Assembly: GCA_944381505.1 (NCBI GenBank)
Contig: CALWLK010000011.1
Location: 1 to 64,000 of the forward strand
Source of the DNA: an uncultured Lachnospiraceae bacterium
GTDB lineage: Bacteria; Bacillota; Clostridia; Lachnospirales; Lachnospiraceae
DNA: 64,000 bases
Reading direction: 5' to 3'
Shown here piece after piece: positions 32,667 to 41,388 of the stretch (position 1 is the first letter of the stretch; each line of letters opens with the position of its first letter). Both the position numbers and the translations under genes were made by a program. A model generated the notes under the pieces. That model saw only the letters and a list, made by a program, of their open reading frames with translations. It had not been told where the DNA came from and made no database searches.

Positions 32667-34583
32667 TCAATAGCTGTAGTAGGTCTCCGCCGATATAGCG
32701 TATTTTCTTCCGAGCCTTGAGGAAAACATGACGTGTCCGGCCTCGCCCTTCACCTTTGCCTCTACGGAAACAGCGCACCTTTTCAACAGGAAATCTCCCT
32801 GCTCCTTTTTGAGATTCATCTGTATCATATCCATGCACCTGTAGTCCGAGCGGGTCCCCATATCCTTAAATATAAGTATCCGCATCCAGTCCCTGTAGGA
32901 GAGGCCCTTTGTGACTCCCGGGTCCGAGGCCACGTTTCTACTTCTTCCCATGTCCAAAAGGCCGTCAAGATCGAGCTTCCAGCTCTCCCTCGTGTGCAAT
33001 ATGGGGACTTTTCCTCCGGCAAACAGAGTTTTCAGGTCACAGAAGGCCTGCCCCAAGGCCCAGATCCCCAATATAAAGAAGGTCATTACCGATATAAGGG
33101 GAGGGAAGCCCAACACCCCGGTTATGACAGCAGCCAAAGCCTTTGCCTGATTTCTCATGGAGGAGTCGGTAAAGAGATATATGAGGTTCAACCCCTCCCT
33201 TATTGCAAGTAGCGTTGAGGCGGCCTCGGCGAGGTTTTCCCTGTCGGTCTCCTTGCCGCCGTAGATATATTCCAGCTCGAAATGTCCGCTTCCCTTCTTC
33301 TCGGTTTGTTGCCCGTATTTATCCCTTCCGTAGTAATTGAACTCCTTCATGGCATACTCTGTCACTGTGACCCTGTCCAATATCCCAAGGCGGGAGCCGT
33401 TGTGCCCTGAAAAGCAGGTCTTGGAGGGAGCCTCCGAAAGATCCAATTTCCCCTCCGGTATCACCGCGTCTTCAGGGAGCACCAGCTCCAATATGTCTCC
33501 CTTTACAAAGTCCCCTATCCTTTCCAGAAGCCCTTCCTTTTCCTTGTCCGCCACCCCGAAATTTATATTGAGGTAAAGAAGGTCATAACCTCCAAGCAGC
33601 CTCTCCACAGGGCGCCAGAGGGCTTCCTCGTCAAGCTCGTCATCCTCGTCCGAGGGCTCCCACGAATCAATATAGTCCTGCACCTCCTCGGCCACCTCTA
33701 TGACTCTCTGCACAAAGTCTGTATTTTCCCTTGCTCTGTCCGCCATGGCGCTTATCTCCATACGCCTCTCCCCGTCCTTATCCACATAGGCCGAATACTC
33801 GGAGATGTCAGCCTCCATACTGATCCTCACCCCCTCGGAGAGGTCTCCCTTTCCCTCCTCGTACCTCGCCTGAGACTCCGAGAGCTTTTTTGAGAGGGCG
33901 TCTGCTTTTTTCTCGTAATCCTTCACCAAGGGCTCCACATCCTCAAGGCTTTTTTTAAGGCGGCCAAGTTCCTTTATGAGCCTCCTTCCCGCAAGGTCCC
34001 TTAAAGCCTCCATGGCCTCCTCGTAATGGTCCTTCTGCTCCTTGAGCTTTTCATTCAGCTTCTCTATGGCTTTCTCAAGCTTTGCCGCCTCCTTGGAGTG
34101 ATCCTCATACATATTTTTGATCTCTTTGAGCCTCAAGGCCTCCGAGGTATCGGAAAGCATGTCTGTGGCTGTGGCAAGATCCCAGAGCTCCTCCAAAAGC
34201 CCGTACTTCATGTACTCAAGCACCTGCTTTTCATATATCTCTCCCTCACTGTCGGTGAGGACATATTTCTCGCTTACAGTCGGAGTATCCGAGACTCTCA
34301 AGGGATAGAAGTCCTTCACCTCGAAATAGGGCTCCATAAATTCGGAAAGCTCCTCCTCAAGCTGGAGGTCACTGTAATGCTCAAGGCCCAAGAGCCTGTA
34401 ATCCTTCCACAGCGCTCTGTGATATTGGGAAAACAGGGACTCTATGGCCGATGAGGCCGCCTGCGTAAAATAAAGTCTTGCTCCCGCCGCCCTTGCCGAC
34501 TCGAAAAGCCCTAAGAGGAGGGCGACTATGCTCATAAGACATATGGCGAAAAATACCGTTATCTCTCCGCTTTTTCTTCCCAC
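32667..34583 (-). CDS. DUF5702 pilus-associated protein (TadG-like)
   Basis: The 638-residue protein starts MGRKSGEITVFFAICLMSIVALLLGLFESAR, a pseudopilin-like leader with Glu then a hydrophobic helix, as in DUF5702/TadG-like proteins of Gram-positive Tad loci. A long coiled-coil region (~150-240) and a C-terminal hydrophobic pair (~475-525) follow, then ~100 soluble residues. It is probably an envelope-spanning pilus accessory protein. It follows the Flp1 pilin gene by three bases in the operon. The 30 bp after its stop lead into the inverted repeat described at 32465-32636. Confidence 0.82.
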   Translation of the reverse strand: MGRKSGEITVFFAICLMSIVALLLGLFESARAAGARLYFTQAASSAIESLFSQYHRALWKDYRLLGLEHYSDLQLEEELSEFMEPYFEVKDFYPLRVSDTPTVSEKYVLTDSEGEIYEKQVLEYMKYGLLEELWDLATATDMLSDTSEALRLKEIKNMYEDHSKEAAKLEKAIEKLNEKLKEQKDHYEEAMEALRDLAGRRLIKELGRLKKSLEDVEPLVKDYEKKADALSKKLSESQARYEEGKGDLSEGVRISMEADISEYSAYVDKDGERRMEISAMADRARENTDFVQRVIEVAEEVQDYIDSWEPSDEDDELDEEALWRPVERLLGGYDLLYLNINFGVADKEKEGLLERIGDFVKGDILELVLPEDAVIPEGKLDLSEAPSKTCFSGHNGSRLGILDRVTVTEYAMKEFNYYGRDKYGQQTEKKGSGHFELEYIYGGKETDRENLAEAASTLLAIREGLNLIYLFTDSSMRNQAKALAAVITGVLGFPPLISVMTFFILGIWALGQAFCDLKTLFAGGKVPILHTRESWKLDLDGLLDMGRSRNVASDPGVTKGLSYRDWMRILIFKDMGTRSDYRCMDMIQMNLKKEQGDFLLKRCAVSVEAKVKGEAGHVMFSSRLGRKYAISAETYYSY

Positions 34584-34586
34584 ATC

Positions 34587-34778
34587 CTAATAAACCTCCT
34601 CGGACGCAGAATTTATCTGCTTGAATATCTTTGTCAAAAGGTCGTTGATCTGCTTTTTAAACACGATCACGAGGCCTATCAGCACCACCAGTATAAGTAC
34701 CACCTCGATTACTCCCACTCCGTCCTCCTCCTCAAGGAATGCCTTCATCTCATGGCAGGTCTCTCTCATAATTTCCAT
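34587..34778 (-). CDS. Flp1-family type IVb pilin
   Basis: A 63-residue major pilin candidate. A short leader ends in EEDGVGVIE, then a single hydrophobic helix (VVLILVVLIGLVIVF), KKQINDLLTKIFKQIN and an acidic tail. The Gly-Val-Gly-Val-Ile-Glu junction gives the A24 cleavage site with the conserved Glu five residues after the probable cut. Length is typical of Flp pilins. AGGAGG lies six bases before the ATG and the surrounding gap (34779-34864) may allow a separate promoter or RNA processing for high pilin expression. Confidence 0.88.
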   Translation of the reverse strand: MEIMRETCHEMKAFLEEEDGVGVIEVVLILVVLIGLVIVFKKQINDLLTKIFKQINSASEEVY

Positions 34779-34864
34779 TTTTCTCCTCCTTTTATCAACG
34801 GGCGCTTCACCGCTTTGGATTTTGAAGCGCTCTTTTTCAATGTCTGTTTATATTTATCCCGGCT

Positions 34865-36091
34865 CTAATTGAGAGCCAGCATTGCGGGCAGTATCACTAT
34901 AGCCATCACTATCATGAGCATTATGAAAAGCGGCACCAAAAGCTTCGTCCCCGCCTCCTCCCCGAGGCGCTTGGCAATATTTTTTCTCTCAAGGAAAGCC
35001 TCGGCCATCTCCGCTGAAAGGAGATTCCTTATGTTCTTTCCTCCGTTCTTCCTGTTTTGCTCCAAGATAGAGCACAGCTTTACGTAGGGCCTCAGCCTGC
35101 ATCGCTTTCCGAAATCCAAATACACCTTTCCCTCCGGCACTCCCCTCTGAAGCTCGCCGAGGCTTATCTTCATCTCCTCATAGAGAGCTCTTTTGGAGCC
35201 CGCCTTCTCATAGCCCTCTGTGATCTTCTCCCATGCCCCTCTTATGCCGAAGCCCGCTCCCAAAAACACCATCAGCTTGGAAACCAGCTCGGAATAGTCT
35301 ATCAAAAGCTCCTGCTCCCGCTTCTTAAGCTTCGACATCTCATCGGACTTTCCCTTGAGAGAGAGTATCGCCGCTGCAAACACACCCAGGGCGACTATTA
35401 TCAAGGGGTTAAGGTCCATGTCCTTTTTGTAGATAAGCTCCCTGCCCTCAAACTCTCTCGGAAGTATCAGCTGTGAGTCCGCTATCTGTCTCTCGTTCTC
35501 GGAGGCTATATAGTCCGCAAAAGCGTCCGAAAGGCTCTCCTCTTCGGTCTTGAGCCTTGGAAGGACCGTGGCGTCAATGTGATATGCGGAGTCTGTCCTC
35601 CCGTCGGACAGCACAAGCTTTATGGAGGTGTCAACGGCCTCCTTGAGATCTCTGTTTCTCACCTCTCCGTCGTAGCTTATGAGCTCCGCATCCTCGGGAT
35701 ACCAAGTGAGCTTTATCCCATACTCCGGCAGGGACTTCACAAGGGAAAGGTCGCTCCTTATCTCCGAGAGGCTCTCATTCTCCCCGCATATGATGAGAGG
35801 TATCTCCTCCATGATCTCGGAAAAAAGCTCCTTTGCCTCCTGCTCCGTGTACTGTCTCGCACCCACCTCCACCTTTATCTTTCGTGGCTTCTCAAACAAT
35901 CCCTCCACCGTGAGCTCATATTCCCTGTCTATATCCCCGTAGGCGCCTCTCTCTATCTTGAAGCCCTCCTTCAAAAAGCTGTCATTTCCGGAGGAGATGC
36001 TGCTCCCGACTGCAAAAAGCACAGCCACCGCCACACAGAATATCTGCTCCTTTCCGATATGCCTTAAAAATCTTCCGGGGAGTCCCTTCAT
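34865..36091 (-). CDS. TadC-like pilus assembly membrane protein with large insert
   Basis: A 408-residue inner-platform protein. The C-terminal half (~235-408) is a type II secretion F domain: LIDYSELVSKLMVFLGAGFGIRGAWEKI, a soluble helical part and a final hydrophobic helix (VPLFIMLMIVMAIVILPAML). The N-terminal half is unusual. After one helix (~15-35) there are ~185 residues of probably extracytoplasmic beta/alpha domain before the next helix, which classical TadC lacks. I start it at ATG 36091, overlapping the TadB TGA (TGATG) with AAGGA before it. It pairs with TadB to form the platform around the TadA ATPase. Confidence 0.8.
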   Translation of the reverse strand: MKGLPGRFLRHIGKEQIFCVAVAVLFAVGSSISSGNDSFLKEGFKIERGAYGDIDREYELTVEGLFEKPRKIKVEVGARQYTEQEAKELFSEIMEEIPLIICGENESLSEIRSDLSLVKSLPEYGIKLTWYPEDAELISYDGEVRNRDLKEAVDTSIKLVLSDGRTDSAYHIDATVLPRLKTEEESLSDAFADYIASENERQIADSQLILPREFEGRELIYKKDMDLNPLIIVALGVFAAAILSLKGKSDEMSKLKKREQELLIDYSELVSKLMVFLGAGFGIRGAWEKITEGYEKAGSKRALYEEMKISLGELQRGVPEGKVYLDFGKRCRLRPYVKLCSILEQNRKNGGKNIRNLLSAEMAEAFLERKNIAKRLGEEAGTKLLVPLFIMLMIVMAIVILPAMLALN

Positions 36092-36948
36092 CAGATCCTT
36101 ATGTCCAGTATCTTCTCCGACATTGCGAAGGATATCCCGTATAGTATGAGACATATAAGCATCACCGCCTTTCCCAAAAGTGTCTGATACATGGCGTCAA
36201 AAAAGCCTCTCGAGGTAAGGTCGATGTAAAGGATTATGGCAAAGGGCAGCATGTTCATTATCCTCTGCTGATATCTCTGGGAGGCCGTCAGATTGTTTAT
36301 CTCCTCGGAGACATTTATCCTCTCCCTTATGATCTCCGTGGTGTGGGCGATTATGCTTCCAAGCTCCCCTCCGTTTCTCTTTGCCGCCGCAAATATCTCG
36401 GAGAAATTCCTGATATCGTCTATGCCGCTCCTTTGAGCAAATTCCGAAAGTACTCCCTCCACCGGCTTATTCATGCTTATGGAATCGCTGATGATACCGA
36501 ACTCCTTTACTATCATTGCCTCCTTTCCGAAAAGAGACTTAAGCTCCCCGGTGGAATTATAGAAGGCGTTCTCAACAGAATATCCCGCGCTCAGGAACGA
36601 GGAGAGTATCTCTATGGCCTCCTTGAACTGTAGTGTGAGACGATTTTTTCTTTTTGCACACAGCTCCCGCTTCTTATATTCGGGAAAGATCACGACTCCT
36701 ATTGCCGACAGCAGGAAAAACGCCGCGAGGCTTCTGAAAAATGTGTAGGCTATAAGGCCGCAAAAGCCTGTTGAAATCACGCTGTACAAAAATCTCTCCC
36801 TCAGAGAAAGGGTATATACACTGTAATCACAGAGCCCCCTCCCTGCCGCAGAGCCTGAGCTTTTCCCTGTTTTTGAGGCTGCCGCATTTTTTGAGTCTTT
36901 TTTCCTTCGCGTCATATTCAAAAAGACGGTTGATCTCGATCTCCCCAT
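36091..36948 (-). CDS. TadB-like pilus assembly membrane protein
   Basis: The 285-residue protein has two hydrophobic segments near 50-95, a cytoplasmic type II secretion F domain (TLQFKEAIEILSSFLSAGYSVENAF..., GSIIAHTTEIIRERINV) and a C-terminal pair of helices. It forms the membrane platform of the Tad pilus with the TadC-like protein. The start at ATG 36948 (MGRSRST) is supported by AGGAGG eight bases upstream. This makes a 122-base overlap with the end of tadA, much longer than the other overlaps in this operon. The first ~40 residues are basic and low-complexity. Confidence 0.85.
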   Translation of the reverse strand: MGRSRSTVFLNMTRRKKDSKNAAASKTGKSSGSAAGRGLCDYSVYTLSLRERFLYSVISTGFCGLIAYTFFRSLAAFFLLSAIGVVIFPEYKKRELCAKRKNRLTLQFKEAIEILSSFLSAGYSVENAFYNSTGELKSLFGKEAMIVKEFGIISDSISMNKPVEGVLSEFAQRSGIDDIRNFSEIFAAAKRNGGELGSIIAHTTEIIRERINVSEEINNLTASQRYQQRIMNMLPFAIILYIDLTSRGFFDAMYQTLLGKAVMLICLILYGISFAMSEKILDIRI

Positions 36949-38032
36949 TTTCATATCCTCCTATCTCCGATATCTCAAGCACCCTTCTTGAGCCGTCATA
37001 GAGCCTCCCCAAATGTATCAATATGTCCAAGGCCGAGGCGATCTGATTCCTGACGGCGGCTATAGGCATGTCCACTCCCATGAGCACCATGGTCTCCAGC
37101 CTCGAGAGCATGTCCCTCGAGGAATTACTGTGGCCCGTCGAGAGGCTGCCGCTGTGGCCTGTGTTCATGGCCGAAAGCATATCTATGGCCTCTTTTCCCC
37201 TGACCTCACCCACTATGATCCTTGAGGGGTTCATCCTCAGGGAAGCCTTTATGAGATCCGACATGCTTATCTCTCCCTCCCCCTCGCTGTTTCTGTTTCT
37301 CGTCTCAAGCCTCACCAGATTCGGTATATGCCTTATCTGCAGCTCCGCCGAGTCCTCTATGGTTATGACTCTCTCAGTGGGCGGGATATATGCCGACAGG
37401 GCGTTTAAGAAGGTGGATTTGCCTGAATTTGTCCCTCCCGAGATAAACATGTTGTAGCCCGATTCCACCAGCACTCTCAAAAATTCAGCGCACTCCCTGC
37501 TTATGGACCTGTAGGCTATGAGCTTTTCTATTGTGATGGGCTCCGGAAATTTCCTGACAGTCATGGTGGGCCCGTTCAGAGCCACAGGCGGAAGCACTAT
37601 ATGGACTCTCGAGCCGTCCTCAAGCCTTGCATCCACTATGGGGGAGCCCGTGTTTACTGTCCTGTTTATCCTGCTCACTATCTGCTGAATGATATTTTCC
37701 AACTGCTCCCCGCTCTCAAAGGTCTTACCCCACCTTGTCATCCGCCCGTTTTTCTCTATAAAAACGTCCTTCGGGCCGTTCACCATTATCTCGCTTACGG
37801 AGCTGTCATCCACAAGCTCCTGAAGCATATCAAGCTTTCTGAAGCTGTTGAACAGGCTTTTTCTCAAATATATCCTGTCGGAAAGGCTCAGATGATCCTC
37901 CTTTGTCTTTGAGGCAATCTCTGTGTCTATCATCTTTAAGAGCTCCTCGTCGGTCACGAGCCCCCGCTCCTTTATTCCCTCGAGTATCCTCTCCCTCAGA
38001 GCCTCTCTCAGTTCCTCTCTGTTTCCCTCCAT
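36827..38032 (-). CDS. tadA: TadA/CpaF secretion ATPase
   Basis: A 401-residue hexameric motor of the Tad pilus. An N-terminal helical domain precedes the catalytic core. Walker A is GGTNSGKSTFLNAL (~200-213). ITIEDSAELQ (~225-234) is the Asp box, and RMNPSRIIVGEVRGKEAIDMLSAMNTGHSGSLSTGHSNS holds Walker B and the His box. The C-terminus (LKNREKLRLCGREG) matches clostridial CpaF proteins, so the long overlap with tadB is real rather than a wrong stop. It follows the TadZ-like gene by three bases. It powers Flp1 pilin assembly from the cytoplasmic face. Confidence 0.95.
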   Translation of the reverse strand: MEGNREELREALRERILEGIKERGLVTDEELLKMIDTEIASKTKEDHLSLSDRIYLRKSLFNSFRKLDMLQELVDDSSVSEIMVNGPKDVFIEKNGRMTRWGKTFESGEQLENIIQQIVSRINRTVNTGSPIVDARLEDGSRVHIVLPPVALNGPTMTVRKFPEPITIEKLIAYRSISRECAEFLRVLVESGYNMFISGGTNSGKSTFLNALSAYIPPTERVITIEDSAELQIRHIPNLVRLETRNRNSEGEGEISMSDLIKASLRMNPSRIIVGEVRGKEAIDMLSAMNTGHSGSLSTGHSNSSRDMLSRLETMVLMGVDMPIAAVRNQIASALDILIHLGRLYDGSRRVLEISEIGGYENGEIEINRLFEYDAKEKRLKKCGSLKNREKLRLCGREGAL

Positions 38033-38035
38033 ATC

Positions 38036-39133
38036 CTATGAGACAAGCCCCCTCACGTAATCTCCCACAGCGCTGTAGCTGAGTCTGTCAAGGTAATCCG
38101 GGAGCATCGCCTCCGGGCTCTCCCTCGGGAGCTCGATCTTCTTTATCCTCTCTGCGGTCCTCTCCCTTCCCGACGCCTCCATATAGCTTTCAAACGCCCC
38201 GAGCTTTTCCTTTGACACAGGATCGTCAAGCACTGTCACATAAATATCGTCGCATATTTCAAGGAGCCGGGAGGCACAGCCCGCAAAGCCCTGCATATCT
38301 ATGACCAAAAGCTCATAGTCGCTTATCTCGCATATGCACTCCACAAGGCTCTCATAATCCCCGGCCTCTCCGCTTCCGGCATCCTCCGGATAGGCCACGG
38401 GAGGGATGAAATCAAAGCCTCTCATGCTGTGTACAAGAGATTTAAGCTTCGGAAAATCCAGACTGTCCTCCTTGAGATAATATAGGACGTCGGACAGATC
38501 CTCCTTCCACTCCTCCCCGCAAAAGGCCCTAAGCCCTGAGAACTCCTCCAGATTTATGTAGAGCACCTTCTTTTTTGCGGCGGCGGCTTCGCAGTACAGC
38601 AATGAAAAGGTAGTTTTCAGACTTCTTCCCACAGGAGAATATACGCCGACTATCCGAGTTTTGCCGAAGTTATCCACATATTTGAGCCTCCCTGTAGTCC
38701 TGCTGTAGACCTCCATCGCCTTTCTCAATATCTCGTCTGCGGATCGGTATTTGTATATCCCCTCCGCCCTCATGCTCTCCAAAGTCTCCTCCGTCACCGT
38801 GTCCAGAAGCTTTGATTTGTATAAAAAAAGCGTCCTGTCATTTATCAGCTCCCGACTGAGGGTCGAGCTCTTTTCAGACTCATCCTCCTCTTCCGAGAAA
38901 AGATCCTTAACCTCCTCCCTCTCCTCAAACTCCCGCTCGGTCATAAACTCCTCAAAGGTCTCCCCGTCAAAAATGTGAATAGAAATGCTGTGGCTCCCTG
39001 AAAATTTCAAATAGTCCGAGACTGAACGAAAGCTCACAGGGACGAAGGGAACCGTCCTTTTCTCGCTTATAAAAGCGCACAGCCGTCTCGCATAATTTTC
39101 GTCCTTGTCTGTGACTGCCAAAAATCTGTCCAA
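38036..39133 (-). CDS. TadZ/CpaE-like MinD-fold protein
   Basis: The 365-residue cytoplasmic protein has an N-terminal region (~1-120) resembling an atypical receiver domain and a C-terminal MinD/ParA-like ATPase fold. The deviant Walker A lies in VYSPVGRSLKTTFSLLYCE (~162-180), and ELLVIDMQGF supplies Walker B-like residues. TadZ/CpaE proteins position the pilus machine at the pole or membrane. The start is uncertain: TTG 39133 has GGAGG eight bases upstream, while the GTG three codons earlier lies inside that site. It sits between a prepilin peptidase and tadA, the usual order. Confidence 0.8.
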   Translation of the reverse strand: MDRFLAVTDKDENYARRLCAFISEKRTVPFVPVSFRSVSDYLKFSGSHSISIHIFDGETFEEFMTEREFEEREEVKDLFSEEEDESEKSSTLSRELINDRTLFLYKSKLLDTVTEETLESMRAEGIYKYRSADEILRKAMEVYSRTTGRLKYVDNFGKTRIVGVYSPVGRSLKTTFSLLYCEAAAAKKKVLYINLEEFSGLRAFCGEEWKEDLSDVLYYLKEDSLDFPKLKSLVHSMRGFDFIPPVAYPEDAGSGEAGDYESLVECICEISDYELLVIDMQGFAGCASRLLEICDDIYVTVLDDPVSKEKLGAFESYMEASGRERTAERIKKIELPRESPEAMLPDYLDRLSYSAVGDYVRGLVS

Positions 39134-39148
39134 CTCTGTCACCTCCGT

Positions 39149-39649
39149 TTAGATTATATTTATTATCAATGCCGCAAATATGAATAGGGCAAAGGGCAGG
39201 GTCACCTCTCTCCCGTCTCTCTCGGGCAGATAGTAGGGTCCCGGGTACGCTCCCTTTATGCAGCAGTTTAAGTATGCGAAAAAGTATCGGAAACGTTTTA
39301 AGGCACAGCCCGAGCTTATAAGCTTTATGAGAGCCCATATCCCTGCCGCAAAAAGCGCCGTGAGGCACAGCTTTATGCCCTCATTAAGCCCTGACTTGAA
39401 AAATACGAAAGCTATGAGCTTTATGTCCCCCGCTCCCGCCATGCGAAATCGAAACAAGGGGAAAAGCGCGGCTGTGACAAGTATCGCCCCGAAAATATTT
39501 TCGGCTTTTAAAGCCTCTCTCCCGCCTGCCGCCGCATATAAGACCGCGCCCGTAAAAAGTATGACGTTGGGTATCCTTCTCTTAAACACATCGCAGAAGG
39601 CAGAGAGAAAAAGAGTCAGAAAAAAGACATATTCTCTGATCAACTCCAA
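39149..39649 (-). CDS. A24 prepilin peptidase (TadV-like), first gene of the pilus operon
   Basis: A 166-residue membrane aspartyl protease. FCDVFKRRIPN (~18-28) and GAGDIKLI (~72-79) hold the two catalytic Asp residues, with five or six hydrophobic segments. It processes pilin leaders before assembly. The start is TTG 39649 with GAAGG six bases before it. It heads the operon that runs to 29820. The upstream 250 bp carry a tandem repeat and a small hairpin but no gene. Confidence 0.9.
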   Translation of the reverse strand: MELIREYVFFLTLFLSAFCDVFKRRIPNVILFTGAVLYAAAGGREALKAENIFGAILVTAALFPLFRFRMAGAGDIKLIAFVFFKSGLNEGIKLCLTALFAAGIWALIKLISSGCALKRFRYFFAYLNCCIKGAYPGPYYLPERDGREVTLPFALFIFAALIINII

Positions 39650-39697
39650 AGCAGACCTTCACCTCTCAAAACTGAAAATCATGTGGGATTCAAATGA

Positions 39698-39764
39698 TTA
39701 AATAAGAATTTCGGATTTTGACCTTTTTGATCTTAAGGATCTTAAATAAGAATTTCAGATTTGG
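39698..39764. repeat. Tandem imperfect repeat upstream of the pilus operon
   Basis: TTAAATAAGAATTTCGGATT (39698 on) recurs as TTAAATAAGAATTTCAGATT (39742 on), followed in both cases by a CTTTTTGAT segment, so the unit is ~40-44 bp. It occupies the promoter region of the first pilus gene and may be a duplicated regulator site. A CACGC/GCGTG hairpin lies beyond it at 39794-39812. Confidence 0.7.
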
Positions 39765-39847
39765 CTTTTTGATATATCCGGAATTTTAAAGATCACGCAA
39801 ACTCACTGCGTGCCCTTACTGTAGCACAGGCTTTTTCCATGTGCAAT

Positions 39848-39881
39848 AAAAAAGGCGAAAGTTTTTAGCTTTCTGCCTTTT
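39848..39881 (-). terminator. Terminator of the sigma/anti-sigma operon
   Basis: AAAAGGCAGAAAGC...ACTTTCGCCTTTTTT on the minus strand forms a strong stem with a U-tract, 18 bp beyond the anti-sigma stop. Confidence 0.85.
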
Positions 39882-39898
39882 CTACAAAAATCCGACTT

Positions 39899-40705
39899 TT
39901 ATGGAGAAGGAATTTCTATGACTTCCCTTGCCATTTCCAAAAGCTCGTCTATATCCAAGTCCTCATCGTAGGTGCTGAGTAAATACGAAAGCCCCTCCTT
40001 CTTCCATGCTACAGACTTGAAAAGCTTCTCCTCTCTTTCATCTGTACCGTAGCTTATAAACAGCTCCCCCTCTGCTTCAAGCTCCGATTCCTCCTTAGTC
40101 GGTTGTCCGTCAGGTGGAAGAAAAATATATCTTTCCTCTGCCGTATAGAGATCTGTTCCATTATATTCATACACATCCTTTTTGGAATTGATACCCTGAG
40201 CTTCCCACTGTGCGGAAAGGATCTCCGGAACAGCCGACACATTAAGGCTTACCGGCTGCCCCTCTCCCGCATAATCAAAGATTGCCTCCGGATATGCTCC
40301 CATGTTGACGCCGTCCTCGTCCGCCATATCCACAAAGGTGACAAAACCTCTCTCAAAGCTGTAACCGTTATTAAAGGCTTCAACATAGTCGGGCGTACTT
40401 CCTAATGACTTCTCTGCCTCAATGGCTGTCTTCGTGGCTGTCTCAAATGCCTCGTTCAAATAAGTGCTTGATGACAGAGATGCTATTCCGCTCCCTGCTA
40501 TAGCCGTTATCCCGCCTACCGCAAGTGCTGCAGCCATTAAAAGGCCTATCTTTTTTCCCTTTGATATACTCATTATTTTTCTCCTTTCTTCCGTCCTTAA
40601 GAGAATCTCTGAAAACAGCTTTTCACTTTCCAAGGCTTCAAGGCCTATATTTTCCGCCGCATCCTTTATATATTTTCCAAGTCTGTCATCTGACGTACTC
40701 ATCAT
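39899..40705 (-). CDS. Probable anti-sigma factor (single-pass membrane protein)
   Basis: The 268-residue protein has a cytoplasmic N-terminal ~50 residues (helical, YIKDAAENIGLEALESEKLFSEILLRTEERRK), one transmembrane helix (~52-72, GLLMAAALAVGGITAIAGSG) and an extracytoplasmic domain of ~190 residues that resembles DUF4367-type sensors. Its ATG follows the sigma gene stop by one base and has AAGGAGGGGAGG upstream, so the pair is co-translated. The standard model is that it holds the ECF sigma factor at the membrane and releases it on an envelope signal. No zinc anti-sigma motif is visible. Confidence 0.78.
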   Translation of the reverse strand: MMSTSDDRLGKYIKDAAENIGLEALESEKLFSEILLRTEERRKIMSISKGKKIGLLMAAALAVGGITAIAGSGIASLSSSTYLNEAFETATKTAIEAEKSLGSTPDYVEAFNNGYSFERGFVTFVDMADEDGVNMGAYPEAIFDYAGEGQPVSLNVSAVPEILSAQWEAQGINSKKDVYEYNGTDLYTAEERYIFLPPDGQPTKEESELEAEGELFISYGTDEREEKLFKSVAWKKEGLSYLLSTYDEDLDIDELLEMAREVIEIPSP

Positions 40706-40706
40706 A

Positions 40707-41291
40707 TTAGAGCCTCCCCTCCTTAAAATCTCCCAGCTTTTCAAAAAGTATCTTTCTTGACTTGTAAAGCCTTGATTTTACTGTTCCCTCAAAACAGCCT
40801 GTCGCCTCCGCTATCTCCTTTATGGAATAGTCCTTATAATAATATAATACCGTGGCCGTCCTAAGCTTTTTCGGCAGCGAACGCACCGCCTCAAGCACTT
40901 CCCTGTATTCTATGCTTTCAATAGCTTTATCCTGCGGAGAAACGACATTTTTATCTTCCATAAGCCTCTCATTTTTCACTTCAGCTTCTGTATCCTCTGC
41001 AATCCCCTCCAGTGAAGCTTCTTTTCTTTTTCCCTTAAGAGCCTTAACAGCCTTTCGCACGAGTATCCTCATAGCCCATTTCTCAAACCTCTCCGGCTCC
41101 TTGAGCTCTTTTCTGTGAAGATATATCGTCACAAAAGTCTCCTGCATTATATCTTCGCTGTCAGCCTTATTTCCGGAAATCAGGTAAGCCACACGATAGA
41201 GATCCATATGAAATTGCCTATATACTGTCTCAAATGCTCTGTCATCACCCTCGAGCATTGCCTTTATCATGTCTCTGTCCGTATATGCCAT
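40707..41291 (-). CDS. ECF RNA polymerase sigma factor
   Basis: The 194-residue sigma-70 family factor has only regions 2 and 4. Region 2 includes YRVAYLISGNKADSEDIMQETFVTIYLHRKEL (~32-63). Region 4 includes LPKKLRTATVLYYYKDYSIKEIAEATGCFEGTVKSRLYKSRKIL (~141-184), a helix-turn-helix for the -35 element. A charged linker (~95-125) joins them. It is followed immediately by its likely anti-sigma gene. The upstream region has GAACC then, after 17 bases, CTCTTA, a possible but weak ECF self-promoter. The window holds a second, much larger sigma factor at 56692-59349. Confidence 0.92.
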   Translation of the reverse strand: MAYTDRDMIKAMLEGDDRAFETVYRQFHMDLYRVAYLISGNKADSEDIMQETFVTIYLHRKELKEPERFEKWAMRILVRKAVKALKGKRKEASLEGIAEDTEAEVKNERLMEDKNVVSPQDKAIESIEYREVLEAVRSLPKKLRTATVLYYYKDYSIKEIAEATGCFEGTVKSRLYKSRKILFEKLGDFKEGRL

Positions 41292-41388
41292 ACTCCGCTT
41301 CCTTTCGATGCATCTGTTATATAAGAGGCTTTATCTCAAGGATCGGTTCACGAAAAATAAAAATTTTCTTTTTATCCGAATATTTTTC

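Noticed and set aside
39650..39898. Possible riboswitch or small gene in the 250-bp gap before the pilus operon
   Set aside because: Only a tandem repeat, a small hairpin and the sigma-operon terminator are visible; no conserved riboswitch core or convincing coding frame.
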